DNA of 64,000 nt from Marinobacter qingdaonensis. GTDB taxonomy: Bacteria; Pseudomonadota; Gammaproteobacteria; Pseudomonadales; Oleiphilaceae. The notes under the pieces are model-generated. The model made no database searches. It was not told where the DNA came from and saw only the letters and a program-made list of their open reading frames with translations. The translations under genes were made by a program, and so were the position numbers. Position 1 is the first letter of the stretch; each line of letters begins with the position of its first letter. The stretch lies in contig NZ_JAYDCJ010000003.1 in assembly GCF_034555935.1 (NCBI RefSeq), positions 2,604,001 through 2,668,000 of the forward strand, in the 5' to 3' direction. Shown here piece after piece: positions 7,374 to 17,289 of this stretch.

Positions 7374-9356
7374 ATGACCCAGCTCAACGCTTTATTGGTT
7401 TCCATGCGCGCGGAATATTTTCGACTTGAACTGGCCGAGCAGCTGTTTCGGCGGGGACGGGAGATTCCGCTGGTCGGCATGCTTGCGGCCATCACCTGCG
7501 CCATCCTGTTCCAGACGCCGGAAACCCGGGATGCGCTTCAGGTCTGGGCGTTTTGCTTCCTGGCCATCTATTCCGTCACCTACCTCACGCTTTTTCTGCC
7601 GCAGCGTAAACCCAAGGCCGGTACCTTCGTGGCCTGGAGCCGGAATTTCATTGCCGCGTTTGTGTGTTATGGCCTCATGTGGGGCGCTTTCACCTACATC
7701 TGCCTCGAGTCCCTCGGCTTCTGGCAGGAGGTGACCCTGTTCATGATCCTGTTTGCCATCGTGTCGGTTCCCATGCCGGTCCTGGCCTTGTGCCTGCCGG
7801 CGGCCATTCTCCATCCCATTCTGGTGTTCGGCCCCGCTATCGGCTTCTTGGTGTTAAAGGGGCTTGAGCTGGGGCTGAACTACGAAACCTCGCTGCTGGG
7901 CATGTTGCTGGTGGCCAGTGTGATGACCACCTACAAGCAGGTGATCATGGCCAAGAACCTGGTGTCGTCGGTGGATGTGCGCCGGCGGCTGGCCACCAGT
8001 GTGTCGACCATCCAGAAGCTTAAGCGGGACAAGTACCTGGACACGGTCACCGGGTTGCTCAACCTGGAAGGCATGGTGGGCCACATTCGCAAGGCCCGGT
8101 TGACCGGCGGCGCGGCTTACACCCTGCTGTCGCTGAAGGTGGATGACCTGGAGCAGATGTATTCGACCCACACCAAGGCCATCGTGGATCGTCTGGTCAA
8201 GGTGGTGGCGCGGCGGATCGAAAACCCCGAGGACAGCACCATCACCGTGGCCCACGTGGGACTGGGCGAGTACCTGATCCTTACGTTCGACCAGGACGCC
8301 GAGGCGGAAGAGCGCACCATCGGCAATTTGTTCCAGGCGTTCAATCACCCGTATTTTTCCGGAACCAAGCAGCTGTATCTGTCGGTGTCCATCGGCGCGG
8401 CCTCGTTGAACCGCGATGAGACGGACGAATCGGCGGTGATCAGCAAGGCCGTGACCGCCATGCGCGAGGCCGCCAAGGATCCCGGCAATTCGTTCGCGCG
8501 CTACGACGCCTCGATGTCGGATCGACTGAACCGCTGGATGGGGATTCGCTCGCAACTGCAGCAGGCCATCCACGCCGACGAGTTCACGGTGTACCTGCAG
8601 CCGAAGGTGGAGATCCAGTCCGGCAACGTCACCAGTGCCGAGGCCCTGATCCGCTGGCAAAATCCGACCATGGGTATCGTCAGCCCGGCGGATTTCATTC
8701 CCATCGCCGAATCCACCGGCGACATCATGGCCCTGGGGCGCTGGGTACTGAGCGAGGCGGCGCGCCTGGTGCAGGACCCGGGGCTGCCGGACCAGTTTGC
8801 CATCGCCGTGAATGTCTCGGTCAAACAATTCGGTGATCCCCGCCTGATCGACCTGTTGGCGGATATCTCCCGGCAATTGGAGGGGAGCCAGCGGAAGATT
8901 GAGCTGGAAATCACCGAGAGTGCACTCATGCTCGAAAGCATAGAGGTCAAGCGGATGCTGCGGGACATCGAGCGGCTCGGGTTCGGGGTGGCGCTGGATG
9001 ACTTCGGAACCGGCTATTCCTCGCTTAGCTACCTGACCCAGTTGAACGCCGACACGGTCAAGCTGGACAAATCCTTCCTGGACGAAATCCCGGTGAACAC
9101 CAAGCACGCGGCCTTCGTTTCGTCCGTGATTCACATGGCCAAAACCCTGGGCCTGAAACTGGTGGCCGAGGGCGTGGAGCGGGTCGATCAGTTGGAATGG
9201 CTGGCGTTGAACCAGTGTGACGCCGTCCAGGGCTACCTGTTCTCGCGGCCACTGAGCTTTCCCGACCTGTTGACCTGGCTGGAGGGCCGGCCCAAGGTCA
9301 CCGGCCTGGCCGTTACGCCGGGAAACTGGGTGCCCGCCAGCGCCGACGGCACCTGA
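7374..9356 (+). CDS. Membrane-bound EAL phosphodiesterase with degenerate GGDEF domain
   Basis: A 660-aa protein. The first about 190 residues hold five or six predicted transmembrane helices (a MASE-like sensor region). A GGDEF-fold domain follows, whose signature reads GLGEY and so should not make c-di-GMP. A C-terminal EAL domain has its metal and catalytic residues in place: EALIRW, NVSVKQF, EITESA, DDFGTGYSSL, KLDKSF and AEGVE. It is therefore expected to hydrolyse c-di-GMP to pGpG, possibly with the degenerate GGDEF as a GTP-sensing regulator (inference from the family). A strong GGAAGGGGA ribosome site precedes the ATG. It is monocistronic by spacing. Confidence 0.9.
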   Translation: MTQLNALLVSMRAEYFRLELAEQLFRRGREIPLVGMLAAITCAILFQTPETRDALQVWAFCFLAIYSVTYLTLFLPQRKPKAGTFVAWSRNFIAAFVCYGLMWGAFTYICLESLGFWQEVTLFMILFAIVSVPMPVLALCLPAAILHPILVFGPAIGFLVLKGLELGLNYETSLLGMLLVASVMTTYKQVIMAKNLVSSVDVRRRLATSVSTIQKLKRDKYLDTVTGLLNLEGMVGHIRKARLTGGAAYTLLSLKVDDLEQMYSTHTKAIVDRLVKVVARRIENPEDSTITVAHVGLGEYLILTFDQDAEAEERTIGNLFQAFNHPYFSGTKQLYLSVSIGAASLNRDETDESAVISKAVTAMREAAKDPGNSFARYDASMSDRLNRWMGIRSQLQQAIHADEFTVYLQPKVEIQSGNVTSAEALIRWQNPTMGIVSPADFIPIAESTGDIMALGRWVLSEAARLVQDPGLPDQFAIAVNVSVKQFGDPRLIDLLADISRQLEGSQRKIELEITESALMLESIEVKRMLRDIERLGFGVALDDFGTGYSSLSYLTQLNADTVKLDKSFLDEIPVNTKHAAFVSSVIHMAKTLGLKLVAEGVERVDQLEWLALNQCDAVQGYLFSRPLSFPDLLTWLEGRPKVTGLAVTPGNWVPASADGT

Positions 9357-9357
9357 C

Positions 9358-10233
9358 TCAGCCGTTCAGGCGTGCCTTACGGAACCGGCTGACCTCAATC
9401 CAGCCGTGGGCGAGCAGGGCCGAGAACACGATCACCCCACCGATCAGGCTGAGGGTGGTCGGCACTTCGCCAAGCACCAACCAAACCAGGAAGGCACCGA
9501 TTACGGTTTCCAGCAACAGCATCATGCTGACCTCCGCCGCCGGGATGTAGCGGGGGCCAATCTGGATCAGGGTGGCGGCGACCGGCAGGAACACCAGGCA
9601 CAGCAGGCCGATGAAGAAACTGTCCCGGGCTGAGGGCAACTGGGCTCCGCCAAAGCCGGCGGCGATGGCGGCCAGGACCAGGGCGCCGAACATCAGCATC
9701 ACGCTCATGTCCGCGTCCGGGTGGGAGCGGGCCACGTTCAGGTTGGCCGCCAGGGCAGTGGCGGCGGTCACCGCCATGATCATGCCCAGAGGTTCACCCC
9801 GGCCCCATTCGCCCCACGCCATGATGGTGGCGCCCGCCACACACACCCCGATGATCACCCAGGTTCGCAGCGGCAGCACTTCGCGCCAGACCACCCAGGC
9901 GATGAGGGCGGCGATCACCGGCGCGGTGTTCAGGATTACCAGCACATTGCCGGCGGCGGTGTTCTTCATGCCCACCACAAAGCCCAGGGTGCTGACGGCA
10001 AAGGCCAGGGCACAGAACCAGCCTTTCCAGCCGCAGCGCTTCATCTCATCCAGCAATCCGGCGCCGTAGCGACAGCTGTTGATCATCAGGAAGCTGAGCG
10101 CCAGCAGCAACCCGCGCCAGAACAGGAAGACCACCGGGTCGACCGAGGTGATCTTGACCAGGAGGGCATCCGGCGTGATGAACAGGACCCCAACGGCGGC
10201 GATGGTCAATCCCTTGATGCGCGTAGCGTGCAA
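9358..10233 (-). CDS. EamA/DMT-family transporter
   Basis: About 291 aa with ten hydrophobic helices in two EamA repeats: the first begins near TIAAVGVLFITPDALLVKI and the second near GEPLGMIMAVTAATALAANL, ending in a short basic tail. Drug/metabolite transporters of this type export small metabolites; the substrate cannot be inferred. The frame is open to 10422, but the upstream part is non-hydrophobic and atypical. I chose a TTG start at 10233 because GGGGAG lies 7 nt upstream and the length becomes that of the family. It converges on the EAL gene with 1 bp between stops. Confidence 0.85.
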   Translation of the reverse strand: MHATRIKGLTIAAVGVLFITPDALLVKITSVDPVVFLFWRGLLLALSFLMINSCRYGAGLLDEMKRCGWKGWFCALAFAVSTLGFVVGMKNTAAGNVLVILNTAPVIAALIAWVVWREVLPLRTWVIIGVCVAGATIMAWGEWGRGEPLGMIMAVTAATALAANLNVARSHPDADMSVMLMFGALVLAAIAAGFGGAQLPSARDSFFIGLLCLVFLPVAATLIQIGPRYIPAAEVSMMLLLETVIGAFLVWLVLGEVPTTLSLIGGVIVFSALLAHGWIEVSRFRKARLNG

Positions 10234-10436
10234 GTGCGTCTCCCCATGAGGCTTGAGAACGGGTGGTGCCGAACAGCGGCTGCCGCCGATGATAGCAATT
10301 CCAGTCCTCGCCTTCAGGATCATGACGTTGGCAATGGCGCGGGCTTTGGACCAAGGTCGTTTCGACAGCTTCGGTGCCCTGGTCAATACTGAGCTTAATA
10401 ACCAATACCAACCAAAGAACACCGGGAGGGGCGCAC

Positions 10437-11225
10437 ATGGCCGACATGGAGCCGCTGGTACGCAAATACAGCGACAATGGAATCACCACACTGACACTCA
10501 ATCAGCCGCAGCGCCGCAACAGCCTGTCGATGGCGATGCTGCAGCAGTTGTCGGAGGACCTGGACACCATTGCCCAGGACACCGAAACGCGGGTGCTGGT
10601 GCTGGCCGCCCACGGCAACGTGTTCTGTGCCGGTCACGACCTGCGGGAAATCCGGGAGAATTTTGACGCCCACGAGTTCCAGCTGGCCCTGTTCGAGCAG
10701 TGCAGCAAGGTGATGCAGCAGATCGTCAACCTGCCCAAACCGGTCATCGCCCGGGTGGCGGGGGTCGCCACCGCCGCCGGCTGTCAGCTCGTCGCCAGCT
10801 GTGATCTGGCCGTGGCCGCGGACACGGCACGTTTCGCCACCCCCGGGGTCAACATCGGCCTGTTCTGTTCCACGCCGATGGTGGCCCTGTCGCGCAACGT
10901 GTCGCGCAAGCACGCCATGGAGATGTTGCTGACCGGCGAGATGATCGGGGCGGTGCGGGCCGAGGCCATTGGCCTGATCAACCGCGCCGTGGATGAGCAG
11001 ATTCTGGATGAAACCGTGTACCGGATGGCTCGCACCATCGCCGACAAATCCAGCCACACCCTGAAAATCGGCAAGGAGGCGTTTTACCGGCAACTGGAGC
11101 TGCCTCTGGGCGAGGCCTACGATTTCACGTCCCAGGTGATGGCGGAGAACCTGCAGGCGGTGGACGCCAAAGAGGGCATCTGCGCGTTCCTGGACAAGCG
11201 CAAACCGGAATGGAACGACCTCTGA
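10437..11225 (+). CDS. Enoyl-CoA hydratase/isomerase-family protein (ECHDC3-like)
   Basis: A 262-aa crotonase-fold protein. The oxyanion-hole segments are present (FCAGHDLREI and RVAGVATAAGCQLVASCDLA). At the two positions where hydratases carry catalytic glutamates, this protein has Gln (AGCQL) and Gly (ATPGVNIGLF). That pattern fits the ECHDC3-like subgroup rather than a true enoyl-CoA hydratase, so acyl-CoA binding is likely but hydration doubtful. GGGAGG sits about 7 nt before the ATG at 10437; the open frame upstream to 10374 has no ribosome site. It is divergent from the EamA gene. Confidence 0.85.
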   Translation: MADMEPLVRKYSDNGITTLTLNQPQRRNSLSMAMLQQLSEDLDTIAQDTETRVLVLAAHGNVFCAGHDLREIRENFDAHEFQLALFEQCSKVMQQIVNLPKPVIARVAGVATAAGCQLVASCDLAVAADTARFATPGVNIGLFCSTPMVALSRNVSRKHAMEMLLTGEMIGAVRAEAIGLINRAVDEQILDETVYRMARTIADKSSHTLKIGKEAFYRQLELPLGEAYDFTSQVMAENLQAVDAKEGICAFLDKRKPEWNDL

Positions 11226-11247
11226 TCTCGCCGGACAGCCCGAATCC

Positions 11248-11754
11248 TCAGCGATCCGGGCAGTGCTCGCTGCCCGTCAACAGGGGATCGCCGACCTCAA
11301 GGCCATGCCTGTCGAAAAAACCCTGGTTCATTTCCACCGCGTAGATAAAGCTGACGCCGGCCGGGTAGGTGGGGCAGTCGGCACCCCGGGACGAGGTGCA
11401 GGGGGCCATGGGCACGATGCTGCCAATCCGGCCTTCCGCGTTCAGGTAGGCGATATCGAGCGGCAGCCGCGTGTTGTGCATCCAGAAGCCCCGGTCCGGC
11501 CCTTGGGCATGGCGGTACTGGAACAGCATGCCGGTGTCCCGCGCCAGGGCGTCCCGGCCCATCAGGCCTTTCTGGCGCTCCTGGCGGCTGCTCGCCACCT
11601 CCAACAGCACCGGCACCGCTCGCTCTCCGGTCTGAAAGCAGGCCTCGACGGTGCGCAGCTCAGGTTGCGGGGTCACCGCTGCCCCATGGCTGACGGCGAC
11701 CAGGGCTGTCAGACCGACAAGGGCGGCAACGACGGCACCCGCGACGAACTTCAT
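11248..11754 (-). CDS. DUF192 family exported protein
   Basis: A 168-aa protein with an N-terminal signal segment ([20 protein letters not shown]) and a DUF192 domain: [35 protein letters not shown] and the late [14 protein letters not shown] are the conserved blocks. DUF192 proteins are small periplasmic proteins of unknown biochemical role. The ATG overlaps the permease stop (ATGA), so it is translated with the upstream ABC exporter genes. It is the last gene of that operon. Confidence 0.88.
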   Translation of the reverse strand: MKFVAGAVVAALVGLTALVAVSHGAAVTPQPELRTVEACFQTGERAVPVLLEVASSRQERQKGLMGRDALARDTGMLFQYRHAQGPDRGFWMHNTRLPLDIAYLNAEGRIGSIVPMAPCTSSRGADCPTYPAGVSFIYAVEMNQGFFDRHGLEVGDPLLTGSEHCPDR

Positions 11755-12512
11755 GACCGCAGGCGATAGCCGGTCTTGAAGATGTACCAGACTGCGACCA
11801 TGCAGGCGGTCAGGAACACCAGGGTCATGGCCACGCTGATACCCACGTGCACGTCGGAGACGCCGTAGAAAGCCCAGCGGAAGCCGCTGATCAGATACAC
11901 CACCGGGTTGAACAGGCTGATGGTCTGCCAGATCGGTGGCAGCATATCGATCGAGTAAAAGGTGCCGCCGAGGAACACCAGGGGAGTCACGATCATCATG
12001 GGCACGATCTGCAGTTTCTCGAAGCCGTCGGCCCAGATCCCGATGATGAAGCCGAACAGGCTGAAGGTGACCGAGGTCAGCACCAGGAACGAGAGCATCC
12101 AGAACGGGTGCAGCACGTCGTAATCGACGAACAGCCGGGCCGTCGCCAGGATGATCAGCCCGAGGAAAACGGATTTGGTGGCGGCGGCGCCGACGTAGCC
12201 GAGTACCACCTCGACGTAGGACACGGGCGCGGACAATACCTCGTAGATGGTGCCGGAGAATTTCGGCATGTAGATGCCGAAGGAGGCGTTGGAGATGCTC
12301 TGCATCAGCAGCGATAGCATGACCAGGCCGGGAATGATGTAGGCCCCGTAGCTGATGTTGTCGATATCGCCCATGCGGGCGCCGATGGCCGAGCCAAACA
12401 CCACGAAATACAGGCAGGTGGAAATGACCGGCGACAGCACGCTCTGCATCACCGTGCGTTTCATGCGGGCCATTTCAAACTGGTAAATAGCGCGAACGCC
12501 GTAAAGGTTCAT
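11751..12512 (-). CDS. ABC-2 type exporter permease (YadH-like)
   Basis: A 253-aa permease with six hydrophobic helices and the ABC-2 signature region around [19 protein letters not shown]. The N-terminus ([17 protein letters not shown]) is typical of the YadH/NodJ-like group, which exports lipids, polysaccharides or drugs; the substrate here is unknown. GGAG lies 7 nt before the ATG. It starts 26 bp after the ATPase stop and overlaps the DUF192 gene by 4 bp, forming a three-gene operon. Confidence 0.88.
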   Translation of the reverse strand: MNLYGVRAIYQFEMARMKRTVMQSVLSPVISTCLYFVVFGSAIGARMGDIDNISYGAYIIPGLVMLSLLMQSISNASFGIYMPKFSGTIYEVLSAPVSYVEVVLGYVGAAATKSVFLGLIILATARLFVDYDVLHPFWMLSFLVLTSVTFSLFGFIIGIWADGFEKLQIVPMMIVTPLVFLGGTFYSIDMLPPIWQTISLFNPVVYLISGFRWAFYGVSDVHVGISVAMTLVFLTACMVAVWYIFKTGYRLRS

Positions 12513-12538
12513 GACTTTCTCCGTAAATTCGGCTGGAC

Positions 12539-13459
12539 CTACTCGTGCACCAGGCCGACGAAAATCTCTTCCAGGGAACTCTCGCGGGTCTGCAGGTCCC
12601 GATACTCGATGCCCAGGTCGCCCAGGGTACGGAGCAGGCGGGCAACGCCGGCCTGTTCCTGCTGCGAATCGAAGGTGTAGATCAGCTCGTAGCCGTCATC
12701 GGACAGTTCGATCGGCTCGAGGGTGAGCTGGCCCGGCATGCGGTTCAACTTGCTTTGCAGTTGCAGGCGCAGCTCCTTTTTGCCGAGCTTGCTCATCAAC
12801 TGGGACTTATCCTCGACCAGGATGATCTCGCCCTGGCGGATCACGCCGATCCGATCCGCCATCTCCTCGGCTTCCTCGATGTAGTGGGTGGTGAGGATGA
12901 TGGTGACGCCGTTTTCCCGGAGTTTCCGGACCATGTCCCACATGTCGCGGCGCAGCTCGACATCCACGCCGGCGGTAGGCTCGTCGAGGAACAGGATCTG
13001 GGGCTCGTGGGAAAGCGCCTTGGCGATCATCACCCGGCGCTTCATGCCTCCGGACAGGGACATGATCCGGTTGTTGCGCTTGTCCCACAGAGACAGGTCT
13101 TTCAGGACCTTTTCGATGTGCGCGGGCTTCGGAGCCTTGCCGAACAGACCCCGACTGAATGACACCGCATCCCACACGGTCTCGAAGGAATCGGTGTTCA
13201 ACTCCTGGGGCACCAGACCGATGGACTGGCGCGCCTTGCGGTAGTCCTTGACGATGTCGTGGCCGGCGGCCTCGACGGTGCCCTGGGACAGATTCACGAT
13301 GCCGCAGATGATGCTGATCAGGGTGGTTTTACCGGCACCGTTCGGGCCGAGAAGGGCGAAAATTTCGCCCCGGTTGATCTCCAGGTTGATGTCCTTCAGG
13401 GCCTGAAAACCGTCACCATAGACCTTGCTAAGGTGCTTAACGGAAATGTCCGGCTGCAC
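12539..13459 (-). CDS. ABC exporter ATP-binding protein (YadG-like)
   Basis: A 306-aa ATPase with Walker [14 protein letters not shown], signature LSGGMKRRV and Walker [13 protein letters not shown], plus the C-terminal extension (about residues 220-306) usual for YadG/DrrA-type exporters. It energises the permease encoded next. The frame is open to 13561, but I prefer the GTG at 13459: AGGA is 7 nt upstream, and the protein then begins directly with the [13 protein letters not shown] strand as homologues do. An ATG at 13513 is the alternative. Confidence 0.88.
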   Translation of the reverse strand: MQPDISVKHLSKVYGDGFQALKDINLEINRGEIFALLGPNGAGKTTLISIICGIVNLSQGTVEAAGHDIVKDYRKARQSIGLVPQELNTDSFETVWDAVSFSRGLFGKAPKPAHIEKVLKDLSLWDKRNNRIMSLSGGMKRRVMIAKALSHEPQILFLDEPTAGVDVELRRDMWDMVRKLRENGVTIILTTHYIEEAEEMADRIGVIRQGEIILVEDKSQLMSKLGKKELRLQLQSKLNRMPGQLTLEPIELSDDGYELIYTFDSQQEQAGVARLLRTLGDLGIEYRDLQTRESSLEEIFVGLVHE

Positions 13460-13591
13460 GGGCGTATCCTGTCTTGATGATGGGCCAGAATCGAAAGCGC
13501 GGTATTTTCTCATGACTGCCGACAGTTTAGAAAGCTTTGCCTGAGTGCGGATAACCCCCATAATGCCGCGGTCAGCGCTTGAGGTAAGACT

Positions 13592-14059
13592 ATGTTACGA
13601 GCTTTCGCCGTGGTGGGATTGATGTTGCTGCTGCTGGTGGCCGCGGTTTTTGGCCCCCAGTTATTGAGATCGGACGGCACCGAAAACGCAGTCGGTGCCG
13701 GCGACGGCGCACCCTGCGACCTGTTGACGCAGGCCTGCCGGTGGTCCGGGAAGGGTGGGCCCTGGTCGGCACAACTTCAGGTGCTGGGCGAGGAAAACCC
13801 ATCGGGCGATTACCAGCTGTCGATCTCGGCCCCCGGGCAGCCAGAGGGACTGGTCGCGGTGTTGCGCGGCGAATCCATGTACATGGGCGAGTACCCGGTA
13901 CCCCTGAAGCATCAGGGTGACGGCCGTTACCTGGCCCGCTTTGATGCGCCCGTGTGCAGCACCGGGGCGGACATGCGCTGGCGTGTCGATCTGCAGCAGG
14001 GCAGCCAACCCACTGGCGGCGCGCCGGCGACACTGGTGTTCCAGGCCCACGACCTGTGA
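13592..14059 (+). CDS. Membrane-anchored hypothetical protein
   Basis: 155 aa. A hydrophobic N-terminal helix ([20 protein letters not shown]) anchors or exports a soluble domain with three cysteines (CDLLTQAC, then APVCSTG) that could form disulfides in the periplasm. The start is well placed: divergent from the ABC genes with 132 bp between. I do not recognise the family. It is followed 89 bp later by another small unknown gene on the same strand. Confidence 0.65.
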   Translation: MLRAFAVVGLMLLLLVAAVFGPQLLRSDGTENAVGAGDGAPCDLLTQACRWSGKGGPWSAQLQVLGEENPSGDYQLSISAPGQPEGLVAVLRGESMYMGEYPVPLKHQGDGRYLARFDAPVCSTGADMRWRVDLQQGSQPTGGAPATLVFQAHDL

Positions 14060-14148
14060 TCGGCCGCAAACCTCGGCGATGCCGCGGCTGACAGCGTGGG
14101 GAGATGGTGTAGAATTCCGAAAAATAACCAAAGTTCAGGGAAGCGGCG

Positions 14149-14463
14149 ATGGAATACGGTGACAGCGTTCAGAAGGTACTACTGAGGAAGATCCGCAAGG
14201 CCGAGCAGGATCTGGTGCAACTGAAACTGGATTATTGCCGGTTCGTATTTGGCCTGACCCACCGGGCCCGAGTCATCTCTGACGGCCAGACCTACCTGGT
14301 GCGCTCGGTCGATGTAGACACCATGAAACCGACCGAAGAGGGCACGTTCAGCAAGCCCGCCATTGCCGGCGCCGCCGTGGATGCCGGCCACACCGCCGAC
14401 GCCGTACCCCTGGGCACCAACTGGACCCTGGACACCAGTGCCGCTCAAGCGGCGGTCAAATAA
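14149..14463 (+). CDS. Small hypothetical protein
   Basis: 104 aa. The N-terminal half is basic and helical (LRKIRKAEQDLVQLKLDYC), the C-terminal half rich in Ala, Gly and Thr. There is no signal peptide. AGGGAAG precedes the ATG at a usable distance. No family recognised; codon use looks like its neighbours, so I regard it as real. Its end overlaps the convergent gene at 14456 by 8 bp. Confidence 0.55.
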   Translation: MEYGDSVQKVLLRKIRKAEQDLVQLKLDYCRFVFGLTHRARVISDGQTYLVRSVDVDTMKPTEEGTFSKPAIAGAAVDAGHTADAVPLGTNWTLDTSAAQAAVK

Positions 14464-15025
14464 ACGCGTTCGACGTGATCGCCGTGTAAAGGCTTTGCCG
14501 GGGCGACACGTACTGGTGCTCGCGCCAGAACTCCGCTCCCTCCAGGCCACTGCGGTAACAGGCCAGCTGAACGGTGCTCCCGGTCAACGCATCGATGGTG
14601 TGCAACGCCTCGGCCTCGCCAACGCCCAGTTTCCGATGGCCGATCTGGCCCACCAGATCCGTGAGTGCGCCTGAATGCCTGGCCGACTGGCCGCACAGGG
14701 CGCAGGCTGCGCCATAGAGCCAGGTCACCGCATACCCCTTCACCGCCGCCGGCGCCTGGGTCAGGTCCAGACCATTGCTGCGGCAGTCCCGTTCCTGCAA
14801 CCCGGCGAGGATGTGCAGCTGGGTGTAGAGTTCGGCCCGATCTCCCGCAGACACTGATGCCACCGTCGCAGGCTCTCTACGGACGACCGCACCCGCCGGG
14901 GACGGGGTAGCGACCACGGTGCCGGTCAAAGGCGCAGAGCGCACCAGTGTCACAACCCGAAACGCCATCAGCAGGATCAGCGCGAGCAATCCCACCTGGG
15001 TAACGGCAACCAAACCTTCGACCAT
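14456..15025 (-). CDS. Hypothetical protein with N-terminal membrane helix
   Basis: 189 aa. Residues about 5-28 (LVAVTQVGLLALILLMAFRV) are a transmembrane or signal-anchor helix; the rest is soluble, with a CALC motif in the middle and a further Cys near the end (VQLACYRS). No domain recognised. The stop overlaps the end of the convergent gene. It is an independent unit, with 138 bp separating it from the transporter genes further right. Confidence 0.55.
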   Translation of the reverse strand: MVEGLVAVTQVGLLALILLMAFRVVTLVRSAPLTGTVVATPSPAGAVVRREPATVASVSAGDRAELYTQLHILAGLQERDCRSNGLDLTQAPAAVKGYAVTWLYGAACALCGQSARHSGALTDLVGQIGHRKLGVGEAEALHTIDALTGSTVQLACYRSGLEGAEFWREHQYVSPRQSLYTAITSNAFI

Positions 15026-15163
15026 GATTCACTTTCCCTGGCTCGTTATCAGTTGTGCGAATTGTAACGAAAGGTAACTGAGGGGAGGGCGATCGACTCG
15101 GCAGATTCGGTCAATGGGTTGACCCTAATGACGGAACTGTGATGAAAATCGCAGCCAGCCTGC

Positions 15164-16630
15164 CTAGCAGGTGGGCATGGTCTGCAACGCCAGCTTGCGG
15201 CGGATCAAGCGGCCGAGGGCGTCCACTCCGATATTCAGCAGCGCGGTGATGATGATCAGCACCATGGCCCGGTCAAACTGGATGTTTTGAATGGCGCTGT
15301 CGACATAGAAGCCGAGGGTGTAGATACCCAGAATGCCCAGAATCGCGGTTTCCCGCATGATGATTTCCCATCGATAGAACAGGAACGCCAGGAACGCCCG
15401 ATACACCCGGGGTACCAGCTCGTAGGTATAGCGATTGAAACCGGCCGCCGCATCGGGGCGCAGTTGTATCGCGCTGGATTGCCGGCCGATCAGGTGCCCG
15501 ATGATGCCGCCATTGTGCAACGCCAGGGCAATGACCGCGGGCAGCATCGACGGCCCCCAGAGCTGCAGCAGGATGTACGCCAGGATGTATTCCGGGGTAG
15601 AGCGGGCAATCACCAGAAACACGTGCCCGCCGGTGCGGCGGACCGGCCCGCCGAAGTGATTCGAGATCAGCGGAAACGCCAGGAGCGCAAGGATGCCGGT
15701 GGCTACCAGGGCAATCTGGGTCAGAATGACGGTGTTCCAGATGCCCGGCAGGGCTTCGGTCGCCATCACATCCCCGAGCCACGGGAGCAGGCCGCCAATG
15801 CCGTCACCATTGCGCAGGGGCGAGGGCAGGATGTCCTGGGTAAAGAAACGCTGCACATTGCCCCAGACGATGGGCAGGCCCTCACCGAGAAAGAAGGGCG
15901 CCCCGAGTATGTAGACCGGGAGCAGCTTGGGCCTGACCCAGAGCGGCATGGTGGCAATCAGCACATAAAACAGAATGAGCATGGCCCCGGCTTCGGAGTA
16001 ATGGCCCTGGGAAAACGCAGATTCCAGGAAAAAGCCAAGGGTGGGTAGACCGACAAAGCCCAGGATCGCGCTCGAGCGCAAACCACACTCTAGCCGGTAG
16101 GCGGTGTAGGTTCTTAATTGAACCCAGCAGTCCGGAATGCGGGTGTACAGGAACGCAGACACCACGCCAGTGCCCGGCGGCAGCAGGCGGCCGGGGGTTG
16201 GGTCTGCCTCTTCGAAAATCTCGGAATACACCTTGGCGAAGATGCCGGCGTAGGGAATGGCAATCGCCAGCACGCCGGTGAGCGGGTGAAAGCCGAAAAA
16301 CTGCAGGAAAATGAGCGCCCAGAACAGCTCATGAATGGCGCGGATGAACGCGCAGAAGGTGCGAACCACCGGGTTCCGATACACCAGCGACAGCACGAAA
16401 CCGACCATGCTGCCCAGGGCCACACCCACGAACGCGAAGGCCACCGTTCGCAACAGCGCCAGGGCAACGCCCTCGGAGCTGAAGAAATCCGGTGTCACCA
16501 CGCCCATGAAGAACCGGCCGAGGTCCTTCCACGGGTTGGCGGCGGTGATGGCGATGTCAGCAAACACCAGCCCGACCAGGGCAATGGCGACGAAGAGAAA
16601 GCTGACTCGAACCGTGGGTGAAGAGAACAT
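15164..16630 (-). CDS. Two-domain permease of PhnE-type (putative selenate) ABC importer
   Basis: A 488-aa inner-membrane protein made of two PhnE-like permease halves in one chain. The first half carries AIRAIHELFWALIFLQFFGF and ILGFVGLPTLGFFLE; the second repeats the pattern with IARSTPEYILAYILLQLWG and ILGILGIYTLGFYVD. Phosphonate permeases usually work as homodimers of about 270 aa, so this chain can supply both membrane domains. It lies 8 bp after its ATPase in an SBP-ATPase-permease operon. Oxyanion transport is family knowledge; selenate as substrate is inferred from the selenium genes beside it. Confidence 0.85.
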   Translation of the reverse strand: MFSSPTVRVSFLFVAIALVGLVFADIAITAANPWKDLGRFFMGVVTPDFFSSEGVALALLRTVAFAFVGVALGSMVGFVLSLVYRNPVVRTFCAFIRAIHELFWALIFLQFFGFHPLTGVLAIAIPYAGIFAKVYSEIFEEADPTPGRLLPPGTGVVSAFLYTRIPDCWVQLRTYTAYRLECGLRSSAILGFVGLPTLGFFLESAFSQGHYSEAGAMLILFYVLIATMPLWVRPKLLPVYILGAPFFLGEGLPIVWGNVQRFFTQDILPSPLRNGDGIGGLLPWLGDVMATEALPGIWNTVILTQIALVATGILALLAFPLISNHFGGPVRRTGGHVFLVIARSTPEYILAYILLQLWGPSMLPAVIALALHNGGIIGHLIGRQSSAIQLRPDAAAGFNRYTYELVPRVYRAFLAFLFYRWEIIMRETAILGILGIYTLGFYVDSAIQNIQFDRAMVLIIITALLNIGVDALGRLIRRKLALQTMPTC

Positions 16631-16638
16631 GGGAGCCG

Positions 16639-17289
16639 TCAGTACAGTGGGGTAATGTCGGCGGAGGTCAGTCGCTCGCTGTGTTCATCCAGGGCAATCT
16701 GTCCGTCCTGAATGCCAACGATACGGGTGCAGTACTGCAACGCCAGATCCACATCGTGCAGGGCCACTACACTGGTGGCAAAGCGCTGGTTGATCAGTTT
16801 CATGACCAGGTGCGACATGGGCCCATCCAATGCGGACACAGGCTCATCCGCCAAGAGCATGTCCGCCTCGCGAAACACCGCCCTGGCGATCGCGACCCGC
16901 TGCCGTTGGCCACCGGACAGGGATGCCGTGGGGACCCAGATCTTCTCGGGCATCGACAGCTCTTTCAGCAGCGCGCGCACGGCGGCGGAATCTTTGGCGA
17001 AGGGGCGAATCAGGGTGAGGGTGTTGTACCAGGTTGGGTGGGCATCCAGCTGACCCATGAATACGTTGTGGAACACCGGCAGGGCGTTCACCAAGCCCAG
17101 GTCCTGTGGGACCAGGGAAGAACTGCGGCCAACCTGCTGATGGATCAGGCTGATCAGTGTCGACTTTCCCGCGCCGCTCTTACCGACCAGCGCAACTCGC
17201 TCTCCTTCTTTCACTTGGAGGGAAAGCGGGCCAATCACCCGCTCCCCTCCAAACGAGGCCGCTAGGCCCGATAGATCAAATCCTGACAT
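16639..17289 (-). CDS. ATPase of PhnC-type (putative selenate) ABC importer
   Basis: A 216-aa ATP-binding subunit with Walker A LVGKSGAGKST, signature LSGGQRQRV and Walker B MLLADEPVSALD, matching the PhnC group. It drives the two-domain permease encoded downstream. Its ATG shares one base with the stop of the binding-protein gene (TAATG), so the two are translationally coupled. At 216 aa it is somewhat shorter than typical PhnC (about 260 aa), missing mostly the C-terminal tail. Confidence 0.88.
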   Translation of the reverse strand: MSGFDLSGLAASFGGERVIGPLSLQVKEGERVALVGKSGAGKSTLISLIHQQVGRSSSLVPQDLGLVNALPVFHNVFMGQLDAHPTWYNTLTLIRPFAKDSAAVRALLKELSMPEKIWVPTASLSGGQRQRVAIARAVFREADMLLADEPVSALDGPMSHLVMKLINQRFATSVVALHDVDLALQYCTRIVGIQDGQIALDEHSERLTSADITPLY

